Of a DNA stretch of 64,000 nucleotides, positions 30,129 through 38,470 are shown piece by piece (within the stretch, counting starts at the first letter, position 1; each line of letters begins with the position of its first letter). The DNA comes from Pseudomonas frederiksbergensis (GTDB taxonomy: Bacteria; Pseudomonadota; Gammaproteobacteria; Pseudomonadales; Pseudomonadaceae). The stretch is from NCBI RefSeq assembly GCF_001874645.1, contig NZ_CP017886.1, forward strand, positions 4,888,501-4,952,500. The letters are read 5' to 3'. Below the pieces are notes generated by a model. The model was not told the origin of the DNA. It saw only the letters and a list, made by a program, of their open reading frames with translations, and did no database searches. The translations under genes and the position numbers were made by a program.

Positions 30129-31238
30129 TCAGATGTCGAGGACTTCCATTTCGTGCAGTACGTCGGCGATGGCAGCCACCGCCGCACGCATCTCGGCCAG
30201 ATTGACGTGGCCGATGCAGCCGACGCGGAAGGTTTCGACCTGGGTCAACTTGCCTGGGTAGAGGATGAAACCCTTGGTCTTCACGCGCTCGTAGAACGCT
30301 TTGAACTGGTAGCGCGGATCTTGCGGCGCATGGAAGGTGACGATGATCGGCGCCTGGATCGCGGCAGGCAGGAAGCTGCGCAAGCCGAGTTTGGCCATCT
30401 CATCGAGCAGCACCTGGCAATTGCTCGCGTAACGCTGATGCCGCGCCGGCAGGCCACCTTCTTCGTTGTATTGCAGCAGCGCTTCGTGCAGCGCCGCGAC
30501 GACGTGGGTCGGCGGGGTGAAGCGCCATTGGCCGGTCTTGGCCATGTAGGTGTACTGATCGAACAGGTCCATCGCCAGCGAGTGGGAGTTGCCGGCAGCA
30601 TCGGCCAGAGCAGCTTTGTTGGCGAAGACGAATCCCATGCCCGGTACACCTTCCAGGCATTTGCCGGAGGCGGCGATCAGTGCGTCGAACGGCACGTGTT
30701 GAGCGTCGATTGGCAGTGCGCCGAAAGAACTCATGGCGTCGATGATCAGGCGTTTGCCGTGCCAGGCGATGACGTGGGCGATTTCCGGCAGCGGATTGAG
30801 GATCCCGGTGCTGGTTTCACAGTGGATCAATGCCACGTGGGTGATGCTGCTGTCGGCGTGCAACAGGCGGTCGACGTCGGCGGCGGTGGTCGGTTCGTCT
30901 TCAGCGGTTTCGAAGGTGCTGAACGAACGGCCGAGCACTTCGCAGATTTTCGCCAGGCGTTTGCCGTAAGCGCCATTGATCAGCACCAGCACTTTGCCGT
31001 CGCGAGGCACCAGGGTGCCGATGGCCGCTTCGACGGCGAACGTGCCGCTACCCTGCAACGGCACGCAGTGGTGGCTGTCGGCACCGTTGATGATTGCCAG
31101 CAGCTGTTCGCAGAGGCTGGCGGTCAGTTGGTTGAAGCGGTCATCCCATGAACCCCAGTCCACCATCATCGCCTGACGGGTGCGCTGCGATGTGGTTAAT
31201 GGGCCGGGGGTGAGCAGGGTGGGTTCGGCAGTGCTCAT
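30129..31238 (-). CDS. phnW: 2-aminoethylphosphonate:pyruvate transaminase
   Basis: 369 residues from [20 protein letters not shown]; a start 22 codons upstream is unlikely. The substrate loop LTPGPLTTS, the PLP-binding lysine region [19 protein letters not shown] and VHCETSTG-like [10 protein letters not shown] are typical of PhnW. It converts 2-aminoethylphosphonate and pyruvate into phosphonoacetaldehyde and alanine. It is divergent from a LysR-type gene, the probable activator. Confidence 0.94.
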   Translation of the reverse strand: MSTAEPTLLTPGPLTTSQRTRQAMMVDWGSWDDRFNQLTASLCEQLLAIINGADSHHCVPLQGSGTFAVEAAIGTLVPRDGKVLVLINGAYGKRLAKICEVLGRSFSTFETAEDEPTTAADVDRLLHADSSITHVALIHCETSTGILNPLPEIAHVIAWHGKRLIIDAMSSFGALPIDAQHVPFDALIAASGKCLEGVPGMGFVFANKAALADAAGNSHSLAMDLFDQYTYMAKTGQWRFTPPTHVVAALHEALLQYNEEGGLPARHQRYASNCQVLLDEMAKLGLRSFLPAAIQAPIIVTFHAPQDPRYQFKAFYERVKTKGFILYPGKLTQVETFRVGCIGHVNLAEMRAAVAAIADVLHEMEVLDI

Positions 31239-31349
31239 TCGGGTGTCCTCGCAATCAGTGGGATGAAGCTGCGGGAGATAAATTGCAATTTGTCGTGCCA
31301 TCAATCAAATTGTTTGTTGTTATGCCAACCATCAGTAAGGCTGATCGCT

Positions 31350-32216
31350 ATGAACCTGTTCCAACTCCGCGCATTTGATGCCGTGGCCCGCGAAGGCAGC
31401 TTTACCCGGGCCGCTGCCCGTTTATTCATCAGCCAGCCGGCGGTCACCGGGCATATCAAGGCGCTGGAGGAGCACTATCAGATCACCCTGCTGCGGCGCA
31501 CCGTGCGGCGGGTAGAGTTGACGGAGCAGGGCACCAGGCTGGCGGCTATCACCCGGGCGATGTTCGGCTTGGCCGAAGAGGCGCAAGTGATGCTTGAGGC
31601 CAATCGGCAGTTGTTGACCGGTCGGCTGGAAGTGGCGGCGGACGGCCCGCATATGGTCATGCCGATGCTCGCCAGCCTGCGTGCTCGTTATCCGGGGATC
31701 ACCGTGAACCTGCGCCTCGGCAATGCCCAGGAAACCCTCGCGGCGTTGTTGTCCGAGCACGCCGACGTGGCAGTGCTGACCGCGGTCGAACCGCGTAAAG
31801 GCTTGCACCTGCAGGCCTTGAGCGAGTCGCGGATTTGCGCGCTGGTGCCGGAGGGGCACCCGTGGTCGGCGCTGCGCGAAGGGGTCGCGCTCAAGCAGCT
31901 GGACCAGGTGATCATGGTGTTGCGTGAGCCGAGCTCGATCACCCGTCGCACGTTCGATGAAGCCTGCGCTCAAGCCAGGGTCAATCCTCGGGTGCTGCTG
32001 GAGCTGGACAGTCGGGAGGCGGTGACCGAAGCAGTAGCGGCCGAGTTGGGGGTGGGCGTGGTGTCTTCGGTGGAAGTCAGCCACGACCCGCGCGTGCGGG
32101 CGGTGCCGATTATTGGCGAAGGACTGGTCAACCGGCACATGATCGGTTGCATGGAACGGCGGCGGGATTTGCGCTTGATACAGACATTTTTTGATCTCGC
32201 ACCGGGTTCCGTGTAG
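31350..32216 (+). CDS. LysR-family regulator, probable activator of phnWX
   Basis: 288 residues from MNLFQLRAFDAVAREGSFTR. The winged helix contains ARLFISQPAVTGHIKALEEH. The LysR substrate domain follows at about 90-285. It is divergent from phnW across about 110 bp that contain AT-rich dyads such as AATTGCAATT, a reasonable LysR-binding setting. Its function as the 2-AEP-responsive regulator is inferred from position. Confidence 0.85.
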   Translation: MNLFQLRAFDAVAREGSFTRAAARLFISQPAVTGHIKALEEHYQITLLRRTVRRVELTEQGTRLAAITRAMFGLAEEAQVMLEANRQLLTGRLEVAADGPHMVMPMLASLRARYPGITVNLRLGNAQETLAALLSEHADVAVLTAVEPRKGLHLQALSESRICALVPEGHPWSALREGVALKQLDQVIMVLREPSSITRRTFDEACAQARVNPRVLLELDSREAVTEAVAAELGVGVVSSVEVSHDPRVRAVPIIGEGLVNRHMIGCMERRRDLRLIQTFFDLAPGSV

Positions 32217-32286
32217 GAACTGGCGAAGCCTGCGATCTTTTGATTTTGCTTTTAAAAGCGAAGATCAAAAGATCGCAGCCTGCGGG
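32212..32286. repeat. REP pair between the LysR gene and vgrG
   Basis: GTAGGAACTGGCGAAGCCTG and the opposing GATCGCAGCCTGCGG arms flank GATCTTTTGATTTTGC and its partial complement. It begins at the LysR stop codon and lies between convergent genes. Confidence 0.8.
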
Positions 32287-32313
32287 GATGCGTGATCAAC
32301 TCAGGAACAGACC

Positions 32314-34107
32314 TCAGGGAGTAGCGCCTGGACCGTTCACCAGCCAGTCGAATAGCAGAGAGGTTTCACGGGGCTGGCGGTGAGTGTTGGCGGGGTTGGC
32401 GCTGTCGATGAAGCTCAGGCGTTGCTCGCTGTTCCAGTGTTGCTGGAAATAATCGGCCAGCGCCACGCATTGCCCTGGATACAGCAGGCAGAGTTGTTCG
32501 GGGGTACGGGCGAACTCGCTGGCCAGGCGCTGTTTCTGTTCTATCGTCAGTGACAGGTTGCCCAGTGCCTGGCTTTTACCGGTCATCAGTACATCGTCAC
32601 GGTTAAGGCTCCGCAGTTCCTTGAGCCCGGGGCGCGGCATGCGCACGATGTACCACGTGGTGCCGGCCAGGCGTTCGGTGGTGGCGGGAGGCCGTTCGAA
32701 CAAATAGATCTCGCCGCTCCAGCCCGTCGGCGATGGCGCCTGTTCAGCGGTCACCATCGGCTGCGATTCGCCCGGTTGTACGCCAGCGAAACCCGTGCAA
32801 AGCACCGGCCGATCAGGATCACCATCAAGGAAACTCACGTGTACCTCGCTGCCGGCCAGTGGCAAGGTCGGGCGCCCCGTCCCGGCATGGGCAATTGGCA
32901 ACCAGATGCCTGAGCAATCGTGCCCGTCGGATTGCGCTTCAGGCCACAGGCAGATGTTGATTCGCCCGTGTTCGTCGAGGTGCGGTGGCTTTCCTGCCGG
33001 GCCGAGGACCTGAGCCATCTGGTAACCACTGATACACGGTCTGGAATGTTTGTGGGCCGGTCTGAACGCGGTTGACCAAGGGATTGCCTTGAACTGATTG
33101 CGATAACCCGGTGCCTCGGGCAACACCGTGTCGGTGCCAGGCTGTTTACCCTGGTGCAGCACTTCGCTTAATAACCATTGATCGTTGAACGCCGGGACGG
33201 GATGCCCGGTGACTTGCAGCAGGCGGCCGCTGAGCAGTTCGGGCAGCGTACTGTGGCCCTGAACCAGACGATGCAGGCTGCGCAGACGCTCGAGTTCGCG
33301 GCGACCGAGCTGGTTACGACGGGCTTGCACCGGGTCGGTTCGGCCCGTTGGGTGCAGGCTGTCGAGGTAGGTCTGGTTGGCGCAGGCGTCAGGTGCGATG
33401 GTGGCGCGGTCAGCGCTGGCGTGCTGCGTAAAGGTGGTTTGCGGTCCTGTGGCCGGCCGGCTGTGGCATTGAAAGAGCTGGTTGATCCGTGGTTGTTCGG
33501 CATCCAGCGCGACGGGGTGAAAAGCGCTTTCGACCGGGCGCTGCGCAAAGCTGTCGCTGTCATCGGCGAACACCAGCACATGCCGGTCGTGTTGATGTTC
33601 AAAGTGATAGTGGATGCCTTCCTCTTCGCACAGTCGTTGCAGGAGGTTCAGATCGGTTTCGTCGTACTGGATACAAAAGGGGCGCGGCGGATATTCACCG
33701 TTCGATAACTCGAAGCGGTAGCTGTCGGGCGGCAGTCGATGCTCAGCCAGCAACTGGCGCAAGAGTTCGGGCACGCTCAGTTGCTGAAATACCCTTCGAC
33801 AGCGCTGCTGTTCCAGCGTAAGCAGGCGGGGTGCCAGGTTCAGGCTGTAGCTGATCTGCTGCGCGCCGCGGTACTGCACACCGGCGCTGTGGATGATGCC
33901 GTGGATGCCGGTGGTGTGGCTCAGGGTGAGGAATGCAGGTTGATGCAACAGCCGATCCAGACTCATCGCGGGCTGCGGTCCGAGCATTTCGATGTCGAAA
34001 CAATAGACCTGATTGAGGGCTTCGCGACCGCTGAACTGTCGGACCTGAAAACTCAAGGCGAGCTCGGTGAGCGTCAGGGTGAAGGGACTTTCCATGTCGT
34101 TGCGCAT
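32314..34107 (-). CDS. Orphan VgrG-family spike protein with unrecognised C-terminus
   Basis: 597 residues from MRNDMESPFTLTLTELALSF (starts at 34095 or 34155 are also possible). The gp27-like region fills about 5-340 (QYDETDLNLLQRLCEEEGIHYHF is its hallmark). The OB-fold follows at about 375-450, with LDEHGRINICLW and VSFLDGDPDRPVLCTGF corresponding to the usual DEHGRVRVRF and VxFLEGDPDRP. No gp5-C needle repeats follow. Instead about 140 residues begin at WSGEIYLFERPP and contain YPGQCVALADYFQQHW. No other T6SS gene, adaptor or immunity-like gene is adjacent. Confidence 0.8.
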   Translation of the reverse strand: MRNDMESPFTLTLTELALSFQVRQFSGREALNQVYCFDIEMLGPQPAMSLDRLLHQPAFLTLSHTTGIHGIIHSAGVQYRGAQQISYSLNLAPRLLTLEQQRCRRVFQQLSVPELLRQLLAEHRLPPDSYRFELSNGEYPPRPFCIQYDETDLNLLQRLCEEEGIHYHFEHQHDRHVLVFADDSDSFAQRPVESAFHPVALDAEQPRINQLFQCHSRPATGPQTTFTQHASADRATIAPDACANQTYLDSLHPTGRTDPVQARRNQLGRRELERLRSLHRLVQGHSTLPELLSGRLLQVTGHPVPAFNDQWLLSEVLHQGKQPGTDTVLPEAPGYRNQFKAIPWSTAFRPAHKHSRPCISGYQMAQVLGPAGKPPHLDEHGRINICLWPEAQSDGHDCSGIWLPIAHAGTGRPTLPLAGSEVHVSFLDGDPDRPVLCTGFAGVQPGESQPMVTAEQAPSPTGWSGEIYLFERPPATTERLAGTTWYIVRMPRPGLKELRSLNRDDVLMTGKSQALGNLSLTIEQKQRLASEFARTPEQLCLLYPGQCVALADYFQQHWNSEQRLSFIDSANPANTHRQPRETSLLFDWLVNGPGATP

Positions 34108-34326
34108 CAAACACTCTACTGCCATGAAGTACGGGGCACAGAGGTTACGAAACACTGGCGCTCAATAGTCACCGTAAACCTGCTTTTCAGAAAAGCCCTA
34201 CAACAGGTTGTGAAGATGTCGGTCACTCACAACACTTTTTGGTCGATTGCCAACTTTTTGCCGTATAAACTTGCGCAAAGCGTCGGCCAATAGATGTCTC
34301 GGCGCCACAGATCAAGAGAGTGAGTA

Positions 34327-35034
34327 ATGGGCGCACAGTGGAAGGTTAAACACAAAGAAGCGGCATCCAACGCCAAAGGCAAGATCTTCGGCAAACTGGT
34401 GAAGGAAATCACCATTGCTGCGCGTAACGGCGCCGATATCGCCACTAACGCACACCTGCGTCTGGTAGTTGAACAAGCGAAAAAGGCGTCGATGCCCCGC
34501 GAAACCCTGGAACGCGCGATCAAGAAAGGCTCCGGCCAGCTCGGCGAAACCGTGCAATACCATCGCGTGACCTACGAAGGCTTCGCCCCGCATCAGGTGC
34601 CGCTGATCGTTGAATGCGTGACCGACAACATCAACCGTACCGTGGCGGAAATCCGCGTGGCGTTCCGCAAGGGCCAATTGGGCGCTTCCGGTTCGGTCGC
34701 CTGGGACTTCAACCATGTCGGTATGATCGAGGCGTCCCCGGACAGCCCTGATGCCGACCCGGAAATGGCCGCCATCGAAGCCGGCGCGCAGGATTTCGAA
34801 CCGGGTGAAGAAGAGGGCACGACCCTGTTCCTGACCGAACCTGCAGACCTGGACTCGGTGCAGAAAGCCCTGCCAGAGCAAGGTTTCACAGTGTTGTCGG
34901 CCAAACTGGGCTACCAGCCGAAGAACCCGGTCAGCGGCTTGACCGACGCGCAAATGGAAGAAGTCGAGGCCTTCCTTGAAGGCCTCGATAACCACGACGA
35001 CGTGCAGGACATGTTTGTCGGGTTGGCAGGTTAA
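34327..35034 (+). CDS. YebC/PmpR (TACO1) family protein
   Basis: 235 residues. The three-domain YebC fold is shown by the start [20 protein letters not shown], the block [15 protein letters not shown], and [23 protein letters not shown]. The sequence differs from canonical YebC (MAGHSKWANIK) and resembles the YeeN-type paralogue. Family members bind DNA or ribosomes; YebC itself relieves stalling at proline runs. Which applies to this paralogue is unknown. It converges with the LRR-kinase gene across a GC hairpin. Confidence 0.88.
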   Translation: MGAQWKVKHKEAASNAKGKIFGKLVKEITIAARNGADIATNAHLRLVVEQAKKASMPRETLERAIKKGSGQLGETVQYHRVTYEGFAPHQVPLIVECVTDNINRTVAEIRVAFRKGQLGASGSVAWDFNHVGMIEASPDSPDADPEMAAIEAGAQDFEPGEEEGTTLFLTEPADLDSVQKALPEQGFTVLSAKLGYQPKNPVSGLTDAQMEEVEAFLEGLDNHDDVQDMFVGLAG

Positions 35035-35065
35035 GTAGACGGTTACTTTCGCCTGACCGGCTGTC

Positions 35066-35092
35066 TTCGCGGGCATCATTGCGATGCCCGCG
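35066..35092. terminator. Bidirectional hairpin between yebC-like and LRR-kinase genes
   Basis: CGCGGGCATC-ATTGC-GATGCCCGCG, followed by TTCGTTTC. Confidence 0.7.
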
Positions 35093-35098
35093 TTCGTT

Positions 35099-36412
35099 TC
35101 AGGCCGCGCGCAACGCGGTTTCGACTTCCTCAAAACCTGGGCGCGACAGCACATCCGGCTGACAGCAGCGGCTCTGCAAGTCCATCAAGCGCTCACGGCG
35201 CTCAGCACTCAAGCCTGAGTCGATGCGCTCCAGCAACTCACCTAACAGAATCCCGAAGGCCCGCACTTCGATGCGTTGCAGCGCGCGCGTCTCAAGCGTG
35301 TCTGAGGTGGCATGGAAGGACGCCGCGCCAAAGTCGCCCAACAGGCAATCGCCGTGTTCATTCCACAGTGTGTTGTGGCCATACAGGTCGCCGTGGGTGA
35401 TGCCCTGCTGATGCAGGTGCGCGGCGGCCGAGGCAATGCCGCTGGCGATCCGCAGCGCCACCGCTGCACTGAAACGCGTGTCGTCTGCGTACACATCACG
35501 GCTGCAAGAGGCCAGGCTCGGCAACGCCGCCAGGTTGCGATAGCTCGGCTCGATCAACTGCATGACCAGGCCAGCCTGCGCCTGTGGATGCCCGACGATC
35601 CGCCCCTCGACCTTGATCAGGTTGGGATGAAGGCCGGCGGTGATGCAGGCATTCATTTCATGCAGCGGTGAGCCGTCGCTGGTCATGTGCCCCTTGTAGA
35701 GTTTCACCGCGACCTTGCGTTCAGGTTGCGACGGCTGCACCCACAACGCTTGGTGAATCACCCCGGAAGCGCCTTCGCCCAGTTGTTGCTGCAGGTGCAG
35801 CTGCGACCAGGGAATATTCGGCGTGGCTTCGAGCGCGGCGGCATCGGCCTCGGTTTCCAACGGGTTGCCGGCGTACGCCAGCCATGCCAGCCCCGGCAAT
35901 GTCAGCAACCACTGCGGTAGTTCGGTCAAGCGGTTGGCGGCGATGCGGATCAGCTCCAGCTGATGGCACTGGCTCAAGCTTGCGGGCAGGCTTTGCAGGT
36001 GGTTGCCGGCCAGCATCAGTTTTTGCAGGTGGGGCCGTTCGCCCAACTCGCTCGGCAACTCGCTGATGCAGTTGTCAGTCAGGATCAGCCAGCGCAGCAG
36101 CGGCGGTAGCGCTGCAGCCGGGACGCGCTCAAGGCGATTGGCCTTGAAGCCGATCATCGTCAGTTGCGCACATTGACCGAGGCAGGCCGGCAGTTCGCGG
36201 AACTGATTGTCCGAGCAAAACAGCACGCGCAGATGAGTCAGGCGATGCAGGTCATCCGGCAAACTGCTCAAGGCATTGCCGCTGAGGTTGAGCACCTCCA
36301 GCGAGTCCGCCAGGTCGAAAATTTCCCGGGGAAACTCGGTCAGGCCGCACGACAGATCCAGACGTTTGAGCCCCGCAAGCGCGCCGGCCCGCAGTTGTGC
36401 AAGGGTATGCAT
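35099..36412 (-). CDS. Leucine-rich-repeat Ser/Thr protein kinase
   Basis: 437 residues. The N-terminal half (about 15-200) has eight or so LRRs of the pattern LxxLxLxxNxLxxLPxxL, for example LEVLNLSGNALSSLPDDL. The C-terminal half is a eukaryotic-like kinase: glycine loop LGEGASGVIH, ATP-binding lysine in KVAVKLYK, catalytic loop THGDLYGHN and magnesium-binding LGDFGAAS. All catalytic residues are present, so it is probably active. It has no signal peptide or membrane segment. The start at the second in-frame Met is a choice without a good ribosome site. Confidence 0.88.
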   Translation of the reverse strand: MHTLAQLRAGALAGLKRLDLSCGLTEFPREIFDLADSLEVLNLSGNALSSLPDDLHRLTHLRVLFCSDNQFRELPACLGQCAQLTMIGFKANRLERVPAAALPPLLRWLILTDNCISELPSELGERPHLQKLMLAGNHLQSLPASLSQCHQLELIRIAANRLTELPQWLLTLPGLAWLAYAGNPLETEADAAALEATPNIPWSQLHLQQQLGEGASGVIHQALWVQPSQPERKVAVKLYKGHMTSDGSPLHEMNACITAGLHPNLIKVEGRIVGHPQAQAGLVMQLIEPSYRNLAALPSLASCSRDVYADDTRFSAAVALRIASGIASAAAHLHQQGITHGDLYGHNTLWNEHGDCLLGDFGAASFHATSDTLETRALQRIEVRAFGILLGELLERIDSGLSAERRERLMDLQSRCCQPDVLSRPGFEEVETALRAA

Positions 36413-36499
36413 GAACACATCCAACCAATGAGAAGAGTACGGCAAGTCGCCCACAAAAAACGCCGCCATGATAACGACAAAACCGCTGCACTGGACGCT

Positions 36500-36971
36500 T
36501 TATAGCGCTGGTCCGACGTCCACCAGTTGCCCCAGGCGACTGCGGGTACGCGCCAGGTCGATGGCGTCACCGCCCAAGTGTTCACGTAACGGTCGTTCGC
36601 CGAGCAGGATCAGTCGCTTGTCCTGGTCGTAGAGCACGTCGATCAGGTTGATGAAACGCTGTTGGGTCGCAATCGAGCAGTTCGCCAAATCTGGCAGTGC
36701 GTCGATGATCCAGATGTAGAAGCGTCGGCACAGTTCCAGGTAGTCCATCACGGCCTTGTGTGAATACCTGATGCGAATGGGTTCGCATCTGGCTGCGGTA
36801 ATCGTGAGGGCCGCCGACTTCCATGACCTGCATACGCACATGGATCAGGTCGATGACCGGTTTGAAACGTGCGTGGTAGAGCGGGTTGGGCAACAAACCC
36901 TGAGGCGGGTAGTTGGACGTGACCAGCAGCTGTGGTTTGAGTCGTGAGCGGTTTGGCGGGATAGCGGCCAA
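36500..36971 (-). pseudogene. Decayed ZapE/AFG1-family ATPase, C-terminal remnant
   Basis: Two reading frames hold consecutive parts of one ZapE-like protein. The upstream frame (to about 36765) reads LLVTSNYPPQGLLPNPLYH, then RFKPVIDLI and EVGGPHDYRS. The downstream frame (from about 36765 to 36500) reads AVMDYLELCRRFYIWI, IATQQRFINLIDVLYDQDKR and LARTRSRLGQL. The join falls near 36763, where a short deletion or frameshift is needed. The Walker A and B half of the family (about 360 residues in full) is missing. It lies between the LRR-kinase and anti-sigma genes. Confidence 0.75.
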
Positions 36972-37056
36972 GTGTTGTCCCCTCGTGGTCTTTTTGCCTG
37001 CTCACCCCGAGCGACGGCGACGCAATATTAACCAGACGGCGAATCCGCCGTAAGCC

Positions 37057-37809
37057 TTAAAATCTCAGCTCCTGCTTGAGCATCTGCGTTGCCGGATCCC
37101 GGGCTTCGCTGACCATCGCATAGTTGTACCCGGCCCCGGACCAGTATTCAGCCTGCAACTCGCCGTCGCTGCGACTGCCGCGTGGCAGCAGGTTGTTCTT
37201 GGGGCCCGGCGGACGAATGTAAAAACTGATCTTGCGGCCGCTCTGGTCCTCGTACATCACCATCGCTGCTGGGCCCTGTTCGGTGCTCAGTAACCGCCCG
37301 CTGACGGGTTTGAACCCCGAGTTGGCGAGGTTCGGCAAGCGATTGGCCCGGGAGAAATAACGGTCGAGCCAGCCTTGCATATCGCCGTCATCGGTGACCT
37401 TGTAATCGGCCGGCAGGATGCCTTGCTGGGCAAACATACGGTACGCCTGCATTGCGTCGGTCATCGGTGGTGTTGCGCCAACCATGGTCATTTCCCGCGC
37501 TTGCCAGCCGCTCAGGCCGCCAACACTGACCGCGATCAGCAACACGGCGGCACTGGCCAAATGACGGCGGGACTGACGTTTCAGGTGCTGGCGAATCACG
37601 CTGGGGTCGAGGTCCGGGTTGGGCGGTTGCTGCAAGGCGCCGCTCAAGGCGGCACGCAGTTGCTGGGCGTCCTGTTGCCAGGCCTGAACCTGCTCGGCAA
37701 TGTGCGGATTGGCCGCCAGGTACGTTTCCACCAGGCGCCGGTCCACGTCGTTGAGTTGATGGTCGACGTAGGCGTGCAGGTCATTGACGCTTGGGGGCAT
37801 GCTGATCAT
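37057..37809 (-). CDS. Anti-sigma factor, single-span membrane protein
   Basis: 250 residues. The cytosolic N-terminus (DLHAYVDHQLNDVDRRLVET) has the helical ASD-like fold of ECF anti-sigma factors. One membrane helix spans about 82-103 and a periplasmic domain of about 145 residues follows, ending with NYAMVSEARDPATQMLKQEL. There is no HxxxCxxC zinc motif. Its start overlaps the stop of the sigma gene by 4 bp (ATGA), the usual coupling. The likely role is to hold the sigma factor at the membrane until an envelope or oxidative signal releases it. Confidence 0.88.
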   Translation of the reverse strand: MISMPPSVNDLHAYVDHQLNDVDRRLVETYLAANPHIAEQVQAWQQDAQQLRAALSGALQQPPNPDLDPSVIRQHLKRQSRRHLASAAVLLIAVSVGGLSGWQAREMTMVGATPPMTDAMQAYRMFAQQGILPADYKVTDDGDMQGWLDRYFSRANRLPNLANSGFKPVSGRLLSTEQGPAAMVMYEDQSGRKISFYIRPPGPKNNLLPRGSRSDGELQAEYWSGAGYNYAMVSEARDPATQMLKQELRF

Positions 37810-38312
37810 TTGAGTCTCCGCAAAGAGGGGCTGGTGATTTCGCCGTCGCTGAGCTGGCGCAAGGCCTGGCGGGCGCGGGACAGGCGAGACATCACGGTGC
37901 CGGTGGGGACGCCAAGAATCTCGGCGACCTTTTTGTAACTCAAGCCTTCCACCGAGACCCAGAGCAACAGCGCGCGTTGCTCGGTGGTCAGCTTATCGAA
38001 GGCTTGCAGCGTCGATTGAGCCAATACCGTGCGCTCGACCGAGGGCTGTGCGTCGTCGCGACCGGTGAAGAACCCGAGCATTCGCGCATAGCGCCTTGAG
38101 CGTCGATGGGCGTCGAGAAACTGCCGATACAGAATCGAAAACAGCCAGGCGCGCAAATCGCCTTCAGGGCGTTTATCGCCCCAACCCGACAGCGCCCGCT
38201 CAAGACACGACTGCACCAGATCGTCAGCGCTGCTGGGGTTGCGCGTCAGCGACACGGCAAAACGCCGCAGTCTGGGGATGAGGTCACGTAACGGTTCGTC
38301 GAGATCGTTCAT
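37806..38312 (-). CDS. ECF-type RNA polymerase sigma factor
   Basis: 168 residues from MNDLDEPLRDLIPRLRRFAV. The annotatable upstream start at 38360 lies inside the promoter element and is rejected. Region 2 contains DDLVQSCLERAL and LRAWLFSILYRQFLDAHR; region 4 contains LLWVSVEGLSYKKVAEILGVPTGTV. It should recognise the GGAATAA-N14-CGTC elements found on both sides of the intergenic region, driving itself and the peroxidase operon. Confidence 0.9.
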   Translation of the reverse strand: MNDLDEPLRDLIPRLRRFAVSLTRNPSSADDLVQSCLERALSGWGDKRPEGDLRAWLFSILYRQFLDAHRRSRRYARMLGFFTGRDDAQPSVERTVLAQSTLQAFDKLTTEQRALLLWVSVEGLSYKKVAEILGVPTGTVMSRLSRARQALRQLSDGEITSPSLRRLK

Positions 38313-38348
38313 GGAATGCTGGCTAGTCACTACGCTTGGGACTAGGAA

Positions 38349-38373
38349 GACGCCCGGCATTGGAGGTTATTCC
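38349..38373 (-). promoter_or_regulatory. ECF promoter for the sigma/anti-sigma operon
   Basis: Minus-strand GGAATAA (38373-38367), 14 bp, then CGTC (38352-38349), about 37 bp before the sigma start codon. It matches the plus-strand element at 38402 in both boxes and in the first spacer bases (CCTCCA). Confidence 0.75.
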
Positions 38374-38401
38374 AGCGTTCGGAAAATAAATACCGGGCGA
38401 T

Positions 38402-38426
38402 GGAATAAACCTCCATGGGCTTCGTC
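38402..38426 (+). promoter_or_regulatory. ECF promoter for the peroxidase/cytochrome b operon
   Basis: GGAATAA at 38402-38408, 14 bp, CGTC at 38423-38426, 45 bp before the ATG at 38471. It is the twin of the divergent element at 38349-38373. Confidence 0.75.
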
Positions 38427-38470
38427 TGATTGATCCTTCCCTTCGGTGGCCCACGGGCCTGGAGATTTTC

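Noticed and set aside
32314..34155. vgrG as part of a T6SS cluster or prophage tail module
   Set aside because: Flanking genes are phn genes and yebC; no tail, sheath, ClpV, Hcp or lysis genes are present.
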